Of a stretch of 64,000 nucleotides of DNA, positions 45,871 through 54,070 are shown in pieces (positions within the stretch are counted from its first letter, which is position 1; each line of letters opens with the position of its first letter). The position numbers and the translations under genes are program-made. This DNA is from Sagittula salina (GTDB lineage Bacteria > Pseudomonadota > Alphaproteobacteria > Rhodobacterales > Rhodobacteraceae), in NCBI RefSeq assembly GCF_017813235.1, contig NZ_JAGISH010000001.1:770326-834325 (forward strand). Direction: 5' to 3'. The notes below the pieces were generated by a model. That model made no database searches, had not been told where the DNA came from, and worked only from the letters and a program-made list of their open reading frames with translations.

Positions 45871-46776
45871 ATGAAAACGCTTCACACCCTTCTCGGCACC
45901 TCTGCCCTGATCCTTGTGACCTCCGGCGCGCTGGCGCAGACCGCGACCGCGCAGGACACCGACGCTACCGCCCCCGCCGCACAGAGCCAGACAGCACAAG
46001 GCCAGACAGCACAAGGCCAGACCGGCCAGAACTCGTCTTCCTCCAGCGCGGAGACGCAGATGACCGAGGATTCGATTTCGACCTCCGGGGAAACGCAGTC
46101 TGGGGGAGAAACCACCCGGGGTGAGGCATCCTCCACGGATGGGCCCCAGACGAAAACCCTCCCCGAGGTCAAGTCCGCCACAAACAACGCAGAGGCCGAT
46201 TCTCCGGTCAACTGCGCCGCGATTGCCGATGCCATCAGCCAGACTGAAGACCCTGAAAAACACATCAGGATGCTGGAGGACGCCGGCACCGCTGGCGACT
46301 GCTCGGTCCAGTTCGAGAAACTTTCCAGCGAGCAGGCGGCCGACGAAACCATGCAGGACGTGAAGGGCGACGAAGACGAGGACAATATCGACGACCAGCC
46401 CTACGTGACCGCGGGCGAGGCCGAGCCGCTGCCCGAGGGGGCTACCAACGATCCGCGCGCAAAAGAGGGATCGGGAAAAGTATCGGATGAGATCGCCACC
46501 GCCGGTGCGGGCGAAACCGTGACTGTCACGGTTCGGGACCTGGAAGGTATGGAGGTCTTCGCCAACGGGGAATCCGTGGGCGAGGTGGAGGACATCCTCG
46601 CCGATGCCACTGGGCGGCCCATCAGCGCCGTGATCGAAGTCGGCGGATTTCTCGGCATCGGCGAACGTGAAGTCGCCTTGCCGCTGTCGGACCTCAAGTA
46701 CGATTCGGAAAACAAGCGCCTGATTACCGACCACAGCGTCAAAGCCCTGAAGGAACTGCCAGAGCTCGATTCCTGA
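45871..46776 (+). CDS. Secreted PRC-barrel domain protein
   Basis: The 301-residue protein has a signal peptide cut near TSGALAQ, then a low-complexity Gln/Thr/Ser/Glu-rich region (about 25-100, with a short AQGQT tandem). A central segment has two cysteines (VNCAAIADA and AGDCSVQFE) about 40 residues apart, possibly disulfide-bonded. A C-terminal PRC-barrel (about 215-290) includes GESVGEVEDILADATGRPIS. PRC-barrels bind proteins or small molecules; in the periplasm this one may sense or bridge envelope components. GGAGAG precedes the ATG by about 7 bases. It ends in a convergent terminator. Confidence 0.82.
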   Translation: MKTLHTLLGTSALILVTSGALAQTATAQDTDATAPAAQSQTAQGQTAQGQTGQNSSSSSAETQMTEDSISTSGETQSGGETTRGEASSTDGPQTKTLPEVKSATNNAEADSPVNCAAIADAISQTEDPEKHIRMLEDAGTAGDCSVQFEKLSSEQAADETMQDVKGDEDEDNIDDQPYVTAGEAEPLPEGATNDPRAKEGSGKVSDEIATAGAGETVTVTVRDLEGMEVFANGESVGEVEDILADATGRPISAVIEVGGFLGIGEREVALPLSDLKYDSENKRLITDHSVKALKELPELDS

Positions 46777-46825
46777 CCAACCTGCACCGCGGGCCTACCG
46801 AAGCGCTTCCTGTAGCACCTCTGTC

Positions 46826-46850
46826 AAAGCCGCCCTGCGAGGGCGGCTTT
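46826..46850. terminator. Bidirectional terminator
   Basis: AAAGCCGCCCT pairs perfectly with AGGGCGGCTTT around loop GCG, with A and T ends on both strands. It sits between the convergent PRC-barrel and kinase-like genes and should serve both. Confidence 0.85.
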
Positions 46851-46856
46851 GCACAT

Positions 46857-47732
46857 TCACACGTTCGGTTCTCCCTGCAGCCCCAGAACCTTGCGGAAAC
46901 CTGTCCAGTAGCCCGGCAGCTTCGGCGCCTCCGCCAGACCCGGCAGCGCCTCGTCGGCCCAGGGCTGCATCTCCCGCGCGACGAAATCGCGGCCCCAAGA
47001 AAGGTATGCCTGCGCGTCATCCGGGCGCAGACGGCAGGCGGAGCCGACCATGCCCACCAGCGTTTCGGCGGGCGAGTACCATTCGTCTTGTATGCCCGTT
47101 ACCTTCTTCTGCACGAGGGGGCCGACCAGCCGCATCAGCCGCTTTTCCGAGAATTGCAGCAGCAATTGCCCCATCTCGTCGCGCGTGTAGTGGATCAGCG
47201 GCGGGAAAGTGTCGAAGAACACCGCGCGGCCGTCCAAAATGGCAAAGTTCCGGATCGAAGGGTGAAATCCGACGCGCCCGTCGAACCCTTCTGCCCAATG
47301 CCAGAAGCGGGCGATCACCTGCCCGGCGGCCTCCATCATCTCCAGCGTCCGCTCTGTTGTGGATGACAGCATCAGGGGTCGCATCAGGCAGGCCGGGTCG
47401 AGCGCCTCCTGCACCACGATCGGGGTCACCTCCGTGTGCCCTGCCACGGGCATTCCGACCAGATGAAACTCCGTCTCCGGCATCGGTACGCCTGCCGCCT
47501 GCAGCGCGGAGACGTAATCTGCGTGGCACTCCGCCAACCGGTCCGTCGCCGCCCGCGATCCCGCGCTGCGGTAGACCTTGATGACGCGATCCGCCAGCGG
47601 CCCGGTTGCCGGACGGAACGGTGCGGTGAAGTAGCCCAGCCGAGAGATGGGCTGCCCTTCGGCGCCCCGATAGGCGTGAATGGCGCCGAGAATATCGCCG
47701 TGCTCGGCGCGCGGTCTGCTGGGAACGGTCAT
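46857..47732 (-). CDS. Conserved protein of unknown function with kinase-like motifs
   Basis: I do not firmly recognise this 291-residue cytosolic protein. A central stretch GFHPSIRNFAILDGRAVFFD near residue 152 resembles the catalytic loop and metal-binding Asp of aminoglycoside-phosphotransferase-like kinases (His, Asn, then Asp), and RVIKVYRS near 49 could be the ATP-binding Lys strand. This is a weak analogy. The ATG at 47732 has GAGGAGAG upstream; the open frame further upstream overlaps parA and looks non-coding. It lies 35 bases downstream of parA, so the two may be co-transcribed. Confidence 0.7.
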   Translation of the reverse strand: MTVPSRPRAEHGDILGAIHAYRGAEGQPISRLGYFTAPFRPATGPLADRVIKVYRSAGSRAATDRLAECHADYVSALQAAGVPMPETEFHLVGMPVAGHTEVTPIVVQEALDPACLMRPLMLSSTTERTLEMMEAAGQVIARFWHWAEGFDGRVGFHPSIRNFAILDGRAVFFDTFPPLIHYTRDEMGQLLLQFSEKRLMRLVGPLVQKKVTGIQDEWYSPAETLVGMVGSACRLRPDDAQAYLSWGRDFVAREMQPWADEALPGLAEAPKLPGYWTGFRKVLGLQGEPNV

Positions 47733-47767
47733 CGGGCTCTCCTCGGGCGGGGTCTGTCGCGCAGGCC

Positions 47768-48406
47768 TTACCCCGCTTTCAGCCGTTCCGCCACCTCCGC
47801 GACAAGGGCCGTGACTTCGTCGCGTGCAGGACCCTTCGCCTCCACCGCGCCGCGCCCGCGACCCATGGCCTCTGCGTAGCCCACGCGCTGCGCCAGCATC
47901 GCCTTCGCCAGCGGCGCCCCCAAAGCCTTTGCCGCCTCTGCCACCTCCGCGCCCAATCGGGTGCCCGCGCGCGTGCGGTTCATTACCAGCAGCAGCGGCT
48001 TGTCCTCGCGCGCGGCGAGGTCCATCACCCCTTCGGTCGCCCAAAGGTCCATGTGCCCGACGGCGATCGGCACCAGCACCAGATGAGCGACCCTCAGCGC
48101 TGGCCGCAGATCGCTGTCCACTTTCGGCGGCGTATCTATGATGACGACGTCACAGGTGCCGGCCATCTTGCGCACCTCCATCGAAATGCCCCAGGCGGAG
48201 GATGTGGCGAAGTCCAGCCCCTCGCAAGCGGCCGCGTCGGCCTCAAGCCGCGTGACGTACCAGCGCCCCAACGAACCCTGCGGATCCAGATCGACCAGCC
48301 CGACCCGCTTGCCCTCCGCCAGAAACCCCAACGCGAGATGCGCGGCCAAAGTCGTCTTGCCCGATCCGCCCTTTTGCTGGGCCACCGTGATCACTTTTCC
48401 GGCCAT
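47768..48406 (-). CDS. ParA-family ATPase (orphan)
   Basis: The 212-residue protein has the deviant Walker A QQKGGSGKTTLAAHLALGF near residue 10, switch I LVDLDPQGSLGRW near 37 and Walker B VVIIDTPPKVDSDL near 85. ParA proteins position chromosomes, plasmids or protein clusters. No parB gene or parS-like site is in view, so it is more like an orphan or MipZ/PpfA-type positioning ATPase. The ATG at 48406 follows GGGGGA by 5 bases; an ATG at 48412 adds two residues. Confidence 0.88.
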   Translation of the reverse strand: MAGKVITVAQQKGGSGKTTLAAHLALGFLAEGKRVGLVDLDPQGSLGRWYVTRLEADAAACEGLDFATSSAWGISMEVRKMAGTCDVVIIDTPPKVDSDLRPALRVAHLVLVPIAVGHMDLWATEGVMDLAAREDKPLLLVMNRTRAGTRLGAEVAEAAKALGAPLAKAMLAQRVGYAEAMGRGRGAVEAKGPARDEVTALVAEVAERLKAG

Positions 48407-48595
48407 GTCCATCCCCCGTTGTTCCGGGCGATACTGCCCCTGCGACAGCCCGGATACCAGCCCCTTCGCGCCCGCAGCAGGGGGCCGGGGCACCGTCTGC
48501 TCCGCCAGAGGCACAGAACTTGGTTAACCGGGATTTAACCGCAGTTGACGCAAGGTTTCTCGGCCTTCCGCCCCGGAATGCCCGTCGGAGTTGTC

Positions 48596-49261
48596 ATGCG
48601 CGTGCTGCTCGCCCTGCTGTCCTGCCTCACCCTGGCGTTGCCCGCGCAGGCCGAGGCGGGGGCATGGCCTCGCGACAAGGGCGCGGGCTTCCTCGCAGTG
48701 GCCACCCGGCTCACATGGCCGCAGGACATCACGCTTTGGACATCGCTGTCTCCGACCGAAGATTACCAGACGCTCTATATCGAATACGGGCTGACCGACC
48801 GGCTGACGCTGGGCCTGGACGTCGGGCGCTCCGTTTCTGGTGCCGGCAAGACGGTGGCCTTTCTCCAGATGCCGTTACGCGACCGCGACAGGGGGCCGAA
48901 GATCGCCGCGCAGATGGGATTGGGGCAGATCTCTGGCGAAACGGTCCTGCGGCCCGGTCTTTCGCTTGGCTGGGGGCTGCGGAACGGCTGGCTCGCTCTG
49001 GACGGTGTGGCAGAGATCCGCGCCACGGGTGCCGCCGATACCAAACTCGACATCACCCGTGGCTGGAATTTGCCACGCAATTTCATGTTGATTTTGCAAC
49101 TGCAGACCGGACTGCAACAGGACGACCCGGCCTTCGCCCGCTTCGCGCCCTCTTTGGTCTTCCCCCTGCGCAAACGCATCAAGGGAGAGTTCGGAGGCGC
49201 CTGGGGGCTGGCGGGGGACAGCAGCATGGGGCTGAAGTTCGGCCTCTGGGCGGAGTTCTGA
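48596..49261 (+). CDS. Putative outer-membrane beta-barrel protein
   Basis: The 221-residue protein has a signal peptide cut after LPAQA (near residue 19), followed by alternating hydrophobic strands with many Gly and Trp residues, such as TLYIEYGLTDRLTLGLDVGR and LSLGWGLRNGWLALDG. It ends in aromatic Phe (LKFGLWAEF), the classical C-terminal signature of barrel proteins inserted by BamA. No family name is evident. The ATG at 48596 follows CGGAG. It is read divergently from parA. Confidence 0.72.
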   Translation: MRVLLALLSCLTLALPAQAEAGAWPRDKGAGFLAVATRLTWPQDITLWTSLSPTEDYQTLYIEYGLTDRLTLGLDVGRSVSGAGKTVAFLQMPLRDRDRGPKIAAQMGLGQISGETVLRPGLSLGWGLRNGWLALDGVAEIRATGAADTKLDITRGWNLPRNFMLILQLQTGLQQDDPAFARFAPSLVFPLRKRIKGEFGGAWGLAGDSSMGLKFGLWAEF

Positions 49262-49361
49262 TTCCCCCTGCCCTCTTCGACCAGCATGCCCGGCCACTAC
49301 TGACGCTGCGTCAGGTATTCCTGACTACCCCGCCGGCGCCGCCCCGGCCACAAAGGACGCA

Positions 49362-49844
49362 ATGTCATTGAGTTCACCGGCCCCCATCCTGCGCATCGCA
49401 GCGCTGGCGGCCCTTCTGTTTATTGGATCGACCTCCGTGGCCCGCGCCAAGGAATATCTCTGCTCGCCCATGACGGGACAACTGGTGACACCCGAGGGCG
49501 CACCAGTCCCGGACACGCCTGTGCGTCGCTCGTGGTTCTGGCGTGGCAAGCGCGGAGAGGACAGCACGGTGACCGATGCAGAGGGACGCTTTTCTTTCGG
49601 CCCGGTCCATCCGAAACGCGGGCTGTTCGAGCGCATCCCGGCGCGCGAAGCGGTTACGCAGGACTACTTTGCGGACCTTCCCGAAGGCCCCTTCCAGTTC
49701 CTTACCCTCTCTACCCGGGGACTTGCCCTGAACGCTGAAACGATGGGTAGGGCCTTCAACATCCGATGCCGAACGCTGTTAGATCCCTACGCCGACGACA
49801 TCCATTTCGGCACCTGCAGCCTGATCGGAGCCGAGGCGCCATGA
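49362..49844 (+). CDS. Secreted small beta-rich protein (DUF6795-like) paired with a lipase
   Basis: The 160-residue protein has a signal peptide cut after SVARA. A transthyretin-like or carboxypeptidase-regulatory-like domain follows: LVTPEGAPVPDTPVRRSWFW and STVTDAEGRFSFGPVHPKR. The layout resembles DUF6795, an assignment from memory only. It has three or four cysteines that could form disulfides. The lipase gene begins at its stop (ATGA overlap), so the two products are probably made in fixed ratio. A chaperone or immunity-type partner of the lipase is a reasonable hypothesis. Confidence 0.7.
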   Translation: MSLSSPAPILRIAALAALLFIGSTSVARAKEYLCSPMTGQLVTPEGAPVPDTPVRRSWFWRGKRGEDSTVTDAEGRFSFGPVHPKRGLFERIPAREAVTQDYFADLPEGPFQFLTLSTRGLALNAETMGRAFNIRCRTLLDPYADDIHFGTCSLIGAEAP

Positions 49845-50992
49845 CCCTGCTCACGGCATCGCAGGCCGCGACCTTCGCCGATCTCGCCTATGATACCGCC
49901 GTGGCCGCCGACAGCGCCGCCGCCGAATGGCGCGCGCAAGGCTCGCTCGCGGCGCTTCAGAAACGCAATGCCGGCACCTTCGGGGCGTTCTCCACCTGCG
50001 CGGGGATTACCGGCCGTTCCGGGGCCTTTGACCTGAAGCAGGACTCCGGCTTCGGCGCGATCTTCGAACGCCGCGCCCCGGCGCGAGAGATGGTCATTGC
50101 CTTTCGCGGCACGGTCTCCGCGCTGGACTGGGTTTCCAACCTGAACGTCGGGATGGAGGCCGGGCCGGGCGGGGCCATCGTGCACGCGGGCTTCAACCGC
50201 ATCTATGCCACGCTGCGGGACGAGTTGCGCGCTCTGATCGCGCGTGGCAACCCGGAGGTTCTGCACTTCGTCGGGCATTCGCTGGGCGGCTGTATGGCGA
50301 CGCTCGCCATGGCGGACTTCGGCCTGGCGACAGGCGGGCGGGCCTGCCACCTCTATACCTTCGGTACGCCGCGCATTGGCGGCGTCGGCCTGAACACCGC
50401 ACTGCGGTGCGTGCTGACGCCCTCCAGCATGCGGCGTGTCTATTCCGTCTCCGACCCGGTGCCGATGCTGCCGCTCCTGCCCTTCATGCACTTCGCCACC
50501 GGCGCCACCGGGCTCGACTTCGGCTTTGCCCGCATCACACCGCTGGCGCACGACCGCATCCAGTATCGCAATCGCATGCCCGCCGAGGGCTGGCCAACCC
50601 TTGCGCCCGTCCCGGTGAAAAGCGATCCGGACTACTGGCTTGGACTCGTAGAACGGTCGCAGGGGTTCTCCGCGCTTGGCTACCGGGCGCTATCCATGGC
50701 GCTGGCAGGGATCATGGCACTTCTGAACCTCGGCGGTCTGGCGCTGTCGGCGGGGATCACCGTGCTCGACCGCATGGTCGAGGCGATCAGCAACGCCGCC
50801 CACCTGTCCCGCCGCATCGGAGACCTCACCCTGCGCTTCGTGCGCGCGGCGCTCGGTCTCGTGGGGCGCGCAGCAATGGCTGCCACAGCAACCCTGGCGG
50901 ACCTGACGGCAGAGTTCCTGCGCCTTGTCTTTGCCCTGCTGCTGGCCCCGGTACAGAACGCCGCGCGCCTCGCCATCTCGCAAGCCGCCTGA
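49841..50992 (+). CDS. Class 3 lipase with hydrophobic C-terminal region
   Basis: The 383-residue protein has an alpha/beta-hydrolase lipase_3 domain (about 1-260). FRGTVSALDWVSNLNVG lies near residue 86, the nucleophile Ser in HFVGHSLGGCMATLAM near 145, a catalytic Asp in YSVSDPVPMLP near 204 and a likely His in PLAHDRIQY near 239. There is no N-terminal signal peptide. The last 120 residues contain two or three hydrophobic amphipathic helices, such as ALAGIMALLNLGGLALSAGI, that could insert in membranes. It overlaps the upstream secreted-protein gene by four bases. Confidence 0.82.
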   Translation: MTLLTASQAATFADLAYDTAVAADSAAAEWRAQGSLAALQKRNAGTFGAFSTCAGITGRSGAFDLKQDSGFGAIFERRAPAREMVIAFRGTVSALDWVSNLNVGMEAGPGGAIVHAGFNRIYATLRDELRALIARGNPEVLHFVGHSLGGCMATLAMADFGLATGGRACHLYTFGTPRIGGVGLNTALRCVLTPSSMRRVYSVSDPVPMLPLLPFMHFATGATGLDFGFARITPLAHDRIQYRNRMPAEGWPTLAPVPVKSDPDYWLGLVERSQGFSALGYRALSMALAGIMALLNLGGLALSAGITVLDRMVEAISNAAHLSRRIGDLTLRFVRAALGLVGRAAMAATATLADLTAEFLRLVFALLLAPVQNAARLAISQAA

Positions 50993-51039
50993 GAGTCACG
51001 GGCCCTCCGGCACAAATTACCCGGACGGGTCCCCTCCCG

Positions 51040-53331
51040 TCACATATCCGACCGCATCACTACCACGACATCCCCCAACACCGGCTCCGGCCAGATCAGT
51101 TGAACGCTGTCGCCATTCGACCCGGTCTGCGCCGTGGCATAGGGCATCGCGTAGTTCGACTGGTTCGACGCGTTGCGCGGCCTCGAGGTCGTCGTCACGC
51201 TGTCCACCTGCAGCGCCTTGCCCTCGAAAGGCAGCGCCCCGACCGAGGAAACCTCCCACACCTGCGCATGGGTGTTCTGACCGTGCTTCACCGTCAGCGG
51301 GTTCCGCGCCTCCGCCGCCACCTTGTGATAGGTATTGCCGACAAAGGACACACTGCGGAAGCTCTCCTTCACCATCTGGCCAAAGGACGTGTCCACCCGC
51401 TCGCCCCGCTCGATCACCACATCCTCCGACCGGAAGGTATTCCCCGAAACGGTCATCCCCGCGATGAAATGCCCCGAGCCGTAGGGCCTCACCACGATGA
51501 AGCTGTGGAGCGCCGACACACTGGAACACACCATCACGTTGCCGGTGATCGACAAGCCAGCAAATCCGTTGCCGCCAGTGTAATCGGGGTCCGGCTCGCG
51601 TTCATTTGTCCACTCGATGTGGCAATTGTCGATGGTATTGCCGCTGATCTGGATGGTGCAGGCCCGCTGCGCCACCACGATCCCCGCCGTGCGCGCGCCG
51701 CTCGTCGCGGCATCACCCTGCGCGAAATGGCACCCCGCGATCATGCTCCGCGCCCCCGAGACCACGACGCCATGCTTGAACCGATCCGCCCGGCAGTTGC
51801 GGATCTTCACATCGCTTGCGTTGGTGACGATGGCCACAGTCTGGCGGTTCTGTGCCAGAACGTCTCCCTCGGAACTGACGAACCGGCAAAGATCGATCAG
51901 TCCACCGTGGCACCCGTCACCGATCGAAACCAGCCCCCGATGGCCAGGCCGGCTGAAGACGCAGTTGCGCACCACGTTCCCTTCGCCCGACGCGGGCCAT
52001 AGCACGCCGCTCGCCAGCGCATTGCACTGAAATTCGATGCCTTCCAACTCGAATCCATCGAGCCGTTCGAAACCCGTCAGATCCAGCAGGAAAGGGAACC
52101 GGGTAAAACTATAGGTCTGTAGCCCCACCGCATCCGACAGGGGTTGGCTCAGCGTGACTTCCTGCGCCGCCACGTTAACCGCCCGCACGTAGACCTCGCG
52201 CCCGACTCCCGCCGCGGTTACCAGACTTCCAGTGCGGATATTGGCGACGTTACCCACGCCGGTCAGCGTCCACGGGTCCGCCGCGCTATAGGTCGCGATG
52301 CTGGTCACGGTTTCAGGCGTCCAGTTGCCGGTGTCCTCGGCGCGCAATTGTCCATTGCGGATCACCCGGCGCTGCGCAAATGATGTCCTGTTCGGCACCG
52401 CTGCCTGCCCATCGATGGGGCCCGTTACCGATACACGCCGCCCACAAAGGTCCAGGCTCTCGTGATCGGCCCCGTTCAGCAGCGACTGCACCGCTTTGCG
52501 GAATGCCAGTTCCTCGTCGCCCCCGAATGCGTCGATATAGGTCGCCAGGTTGAAATCCCGGGTCAGGGAAAGGATGGCTGCCGTCGGCATGGTCACGGTG
52601 CCTTCGAACTGAACCCGGTTCTCCAAGGTCACTGAACTTCCAAGGTAATATGTCCCGGCAGAGACCAACACACGGCGCCCGCCCGCAGCGGCATCGGCGG
52701 CGGCAAAGGCGGCCGAGTCATCCGCCACCCCGTCGCCCTTTGCCCCGAAATCGCGCACGTCGACCCAGTTCATCAGGTCGCGCAGGAATACGCTGGTGAC
52801 ATCCTCGATCACGATGTCGTCGACCCGCACGACCCCGCCGTTCGGCCCGGTCAGGTCGATGCCGAAATGCCCATAGACCGCGTTCGTGCCCCAGATAAGA
52901 TCCACCCCGCCCCGGCCGCCCGCGCCGACGATGGCCGAAACCTCGACCACCTGACCGTAGGAGGTCAAAGCTACCTCCGCGCCAGCGGTCACGACCCCGC
53001 TCACCGCCGCCCCGCCGGCCCGCGCCGCAAAAGCGGCGATCCGCACAGACGGCAGCGCACCGGCGACTGCCTTCACCCGTACGGTCACCCGCAGGTAGCA
53101 CCCTTGGGGTAGGGGCGTTTGCCCTGTATACCGTAGCTTCTGAATGGCATCGGTCTTCTGAATTTCGAGGCAACCATCGAAGTCCTGGTCTGCGGGCACA
53201 AAGGCGGCCGAAGCCCAGCCCAGGTACGACGCCGAGCCCGGAACCCCGTCACCCCGAGAGAACAACCCCAGGTTCCCGGCCGCAAACGCGGGTGGCATGA
53301 AAACCAGTCCTTCGGTGATCGCCTTATTCAT
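51040..53331 (-). CDS. Right-handed beta-helix protein (pectate-lyase-3 superfamily)
   Basis: The 763-residue protein has an N-terminal beta-sandwich-like region (about 1-185) and then the pectate_lyase_3 start motif VDVRDFGAKGDGVADDSAAF near 195. A long parallel beta-helix with many Asn/Gly turns follows, for instance ITGNVMVCSS and MTVSGNTFRSED. Such proteins act on or bind polysaccharides and include phage tailspikes and capsule-linked hydrolases. No signal peptide is visible, and no phage or export genes are nearby. Catalytic residues cannot be assigned. GAAAGGGAACG precedes the ATG. Confidence 0.8.
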   Translation of the reverse strand: MNKAITEGLVFMPPAFAAGNLGLFSRGDGVPGSASYLGWASAAFVPADQDFDGCLEIQKTDAIQKLRYTGQTPLPQGCYLRVTVRVKAVAGALPSVRIAAFAARAGGAAVSGVVTAGAEVALTSYGQVVEVSAIVGAGGRGGVDLIWGTNAVYGHFGIDLTGPNGGVVRVDDIVIEDVTSVFLRDLMNWVDVRDFGAKGDGVADDSAAFAAADAAAGGRRVLVSAGTYYLGSSVTLENRVQFEGTVTMPTAAILSLTRDFNLATYIDAFGGDEELAFRKAVQSLLNGADHESLDLCGRRVSVTGPIDGQAAVPNRTSFAQRRVIRNGQLRAEDTGNWTPETVTSIATYSAADPWTLTGVGNVANIRTGSLVTAAGVGREVYVRAVNVAAQEVTLSQPLSDAVGLQTYSFTRFPFLLDLTGFERLDGFELEGIEFQCNALASGVLWPASGEGNVVRNCVFSRPGHRGLVSIGDGCHGGLIDLCRFVSSEGDVLAQNRQTVAIVTNASDVKIRNCRADRFKHGVVVSGARSMIAGCHFAQGDAATSGARTAGIVVAQRACTIQISGNTIDNCHIEWTNEREPDPDYTGGNGFAGLSITGNVMVCSSVSALHSFIVVRPYGSGHFIAGMTVSGNTFRSEDVVIERGERVDTSFGQMVKESFRSVSFVGNTYHKVAAEARNPLTVKHGQNTHAQVWEVSSVGALPFEGKALQVDSVTTTSRPRNASNQSNYAMPYATAQTGSNGDSVQLIWPEPVLGDVVVVMRSDM

Positions 53332-53512
53332 CTCGTTCCCTTTCGACGCGAAGAGGCCCCGAGCCCCGATCGGAAAGAGGCAGTATCAACGGCAGGTTAA
53401 CGGTCCCGGACCGCAGCGCACGGTGCTTCGGTGCGGCGGAAGCGGGCATTATCACCGCCCCTGCGGCACACATCGGACTATTTTCTCCAAGGAAGAACCC
53501 AAGCGCGGCGCC

Positions 53513-53562
53513 CTGCTTCTTTGGTTCTAAAATACCTCGGGAGACGGGGGGCCGGCCCCCCG
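53513..53562 (+). repeat. Dispersed intergenic repeat, copy H
   Basis: CTGCTTCTTTGGTTCTAAAA followed by TACCTCGGGAG and the palindrome GGGGGGCCGGCCCCCC. It partly overlaps the 3' remains of the decayed DUF4864 gene and reads on the + strand. Confidence 0.65.
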
Positions 53563-53973
53563 AATTTTCGACCTGGTAGCGGCGGGCCAGACACACGTTG
53601 CTGCCGGGATCACCTGCACGCCCGCGACCTATTCCATCCGATTGACAAGGCGGAAACGCTGCCCCTCCAGATCCTCAATCAGCACCTCCGGCGATAGCCC
53701 GCCATCCGCGCCCTGCGGCGCGCCAAACCGGACAATGCCCGAGGGTCAGACCACCGGGTATCTGTTCCGCACCATGGCACCAAAGCTGTCGGGCGTGCCG
53801 AACGTTCCCTGTAGCCCGGGGCCGACGCGGCGGAAAGCAGCAGAGAAATCGCCCCCCAGGAAAGCCTCTGTCTGATCGGCGCCCACCCCTTCTCTGTCGG
53901 ACGAGTGCGGAACCTCCTCTGCGCGCAGCATCAGGCCCCAGACGAAGAGGATCGGGACAAGGCAATAGCGCAT
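53527..53973 (-). pseudogene. Decayed DUF4864 gene with two in-frame stop codons
   Basis: Reading starts MRYCLVPILFVWGLMLRAEE and gives the DUF4864 segment FGTPDSFGAMVRNRYPVV. It then meets TGA at 53746-53748 where the family has Trp (YPMVW). The same frame continues 38 codons (PSGIVRFGAPQG ... VLIEDLEGQRFRLVNRME) to a TAG at 53629-53631, one base from CAG, and then GVQVIPAA, the family's C-terminal motif. A short deletion before GVQV is also likely. Two nonsense changes plus continued homology indicate a pseudogene, probably of a periplasmic protein. The last true codons are near 53600; the frame runs to 53527. Confidence 0.75.
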
Positions 53974-54070
53974 GGACAGAACCTCCCTTCAGTTATGACG
54001 AAGGTGAAGCACGTCCACGCGCTGCCAAAAAATTTTCAATCCCTCGGTCGCTTTGAGTGCCGGAACGCTT

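Noticed and set aside
45955..46030. CRISPR or tandem repeat in the PRC-barrel gene
   Set aside because: The short CAGACAGCACAAGGC repetition is in frame and encodes AQGQT units of a low-complexity linker; there are no spacers. No CRISPR array occurs in the window.
47733..48044. N-terminal extension of the kinase-like protein
   Set aside because: It overlaps parA in another frame and is a Gly/Arg/Ala-rich shadow; the ATG at 47732 has a good ribosome site.
51040..53331. Prophage tailspike locus
   Set aside because: The beta-helix protein alone could suggest a phage, but there are no head, tail, integrase, lysis or terminase genes and no attachment-site repeats nearby.
53746..53748. TGA in the DUF4864 gene as a selenocysteine codon
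   Set aside because: The family has Trp, not Cys, at this place, no SECIS-like hairpin follows closely, and a second stop (TAG) occurs 39 codons later. A nonsense mutation explains both.
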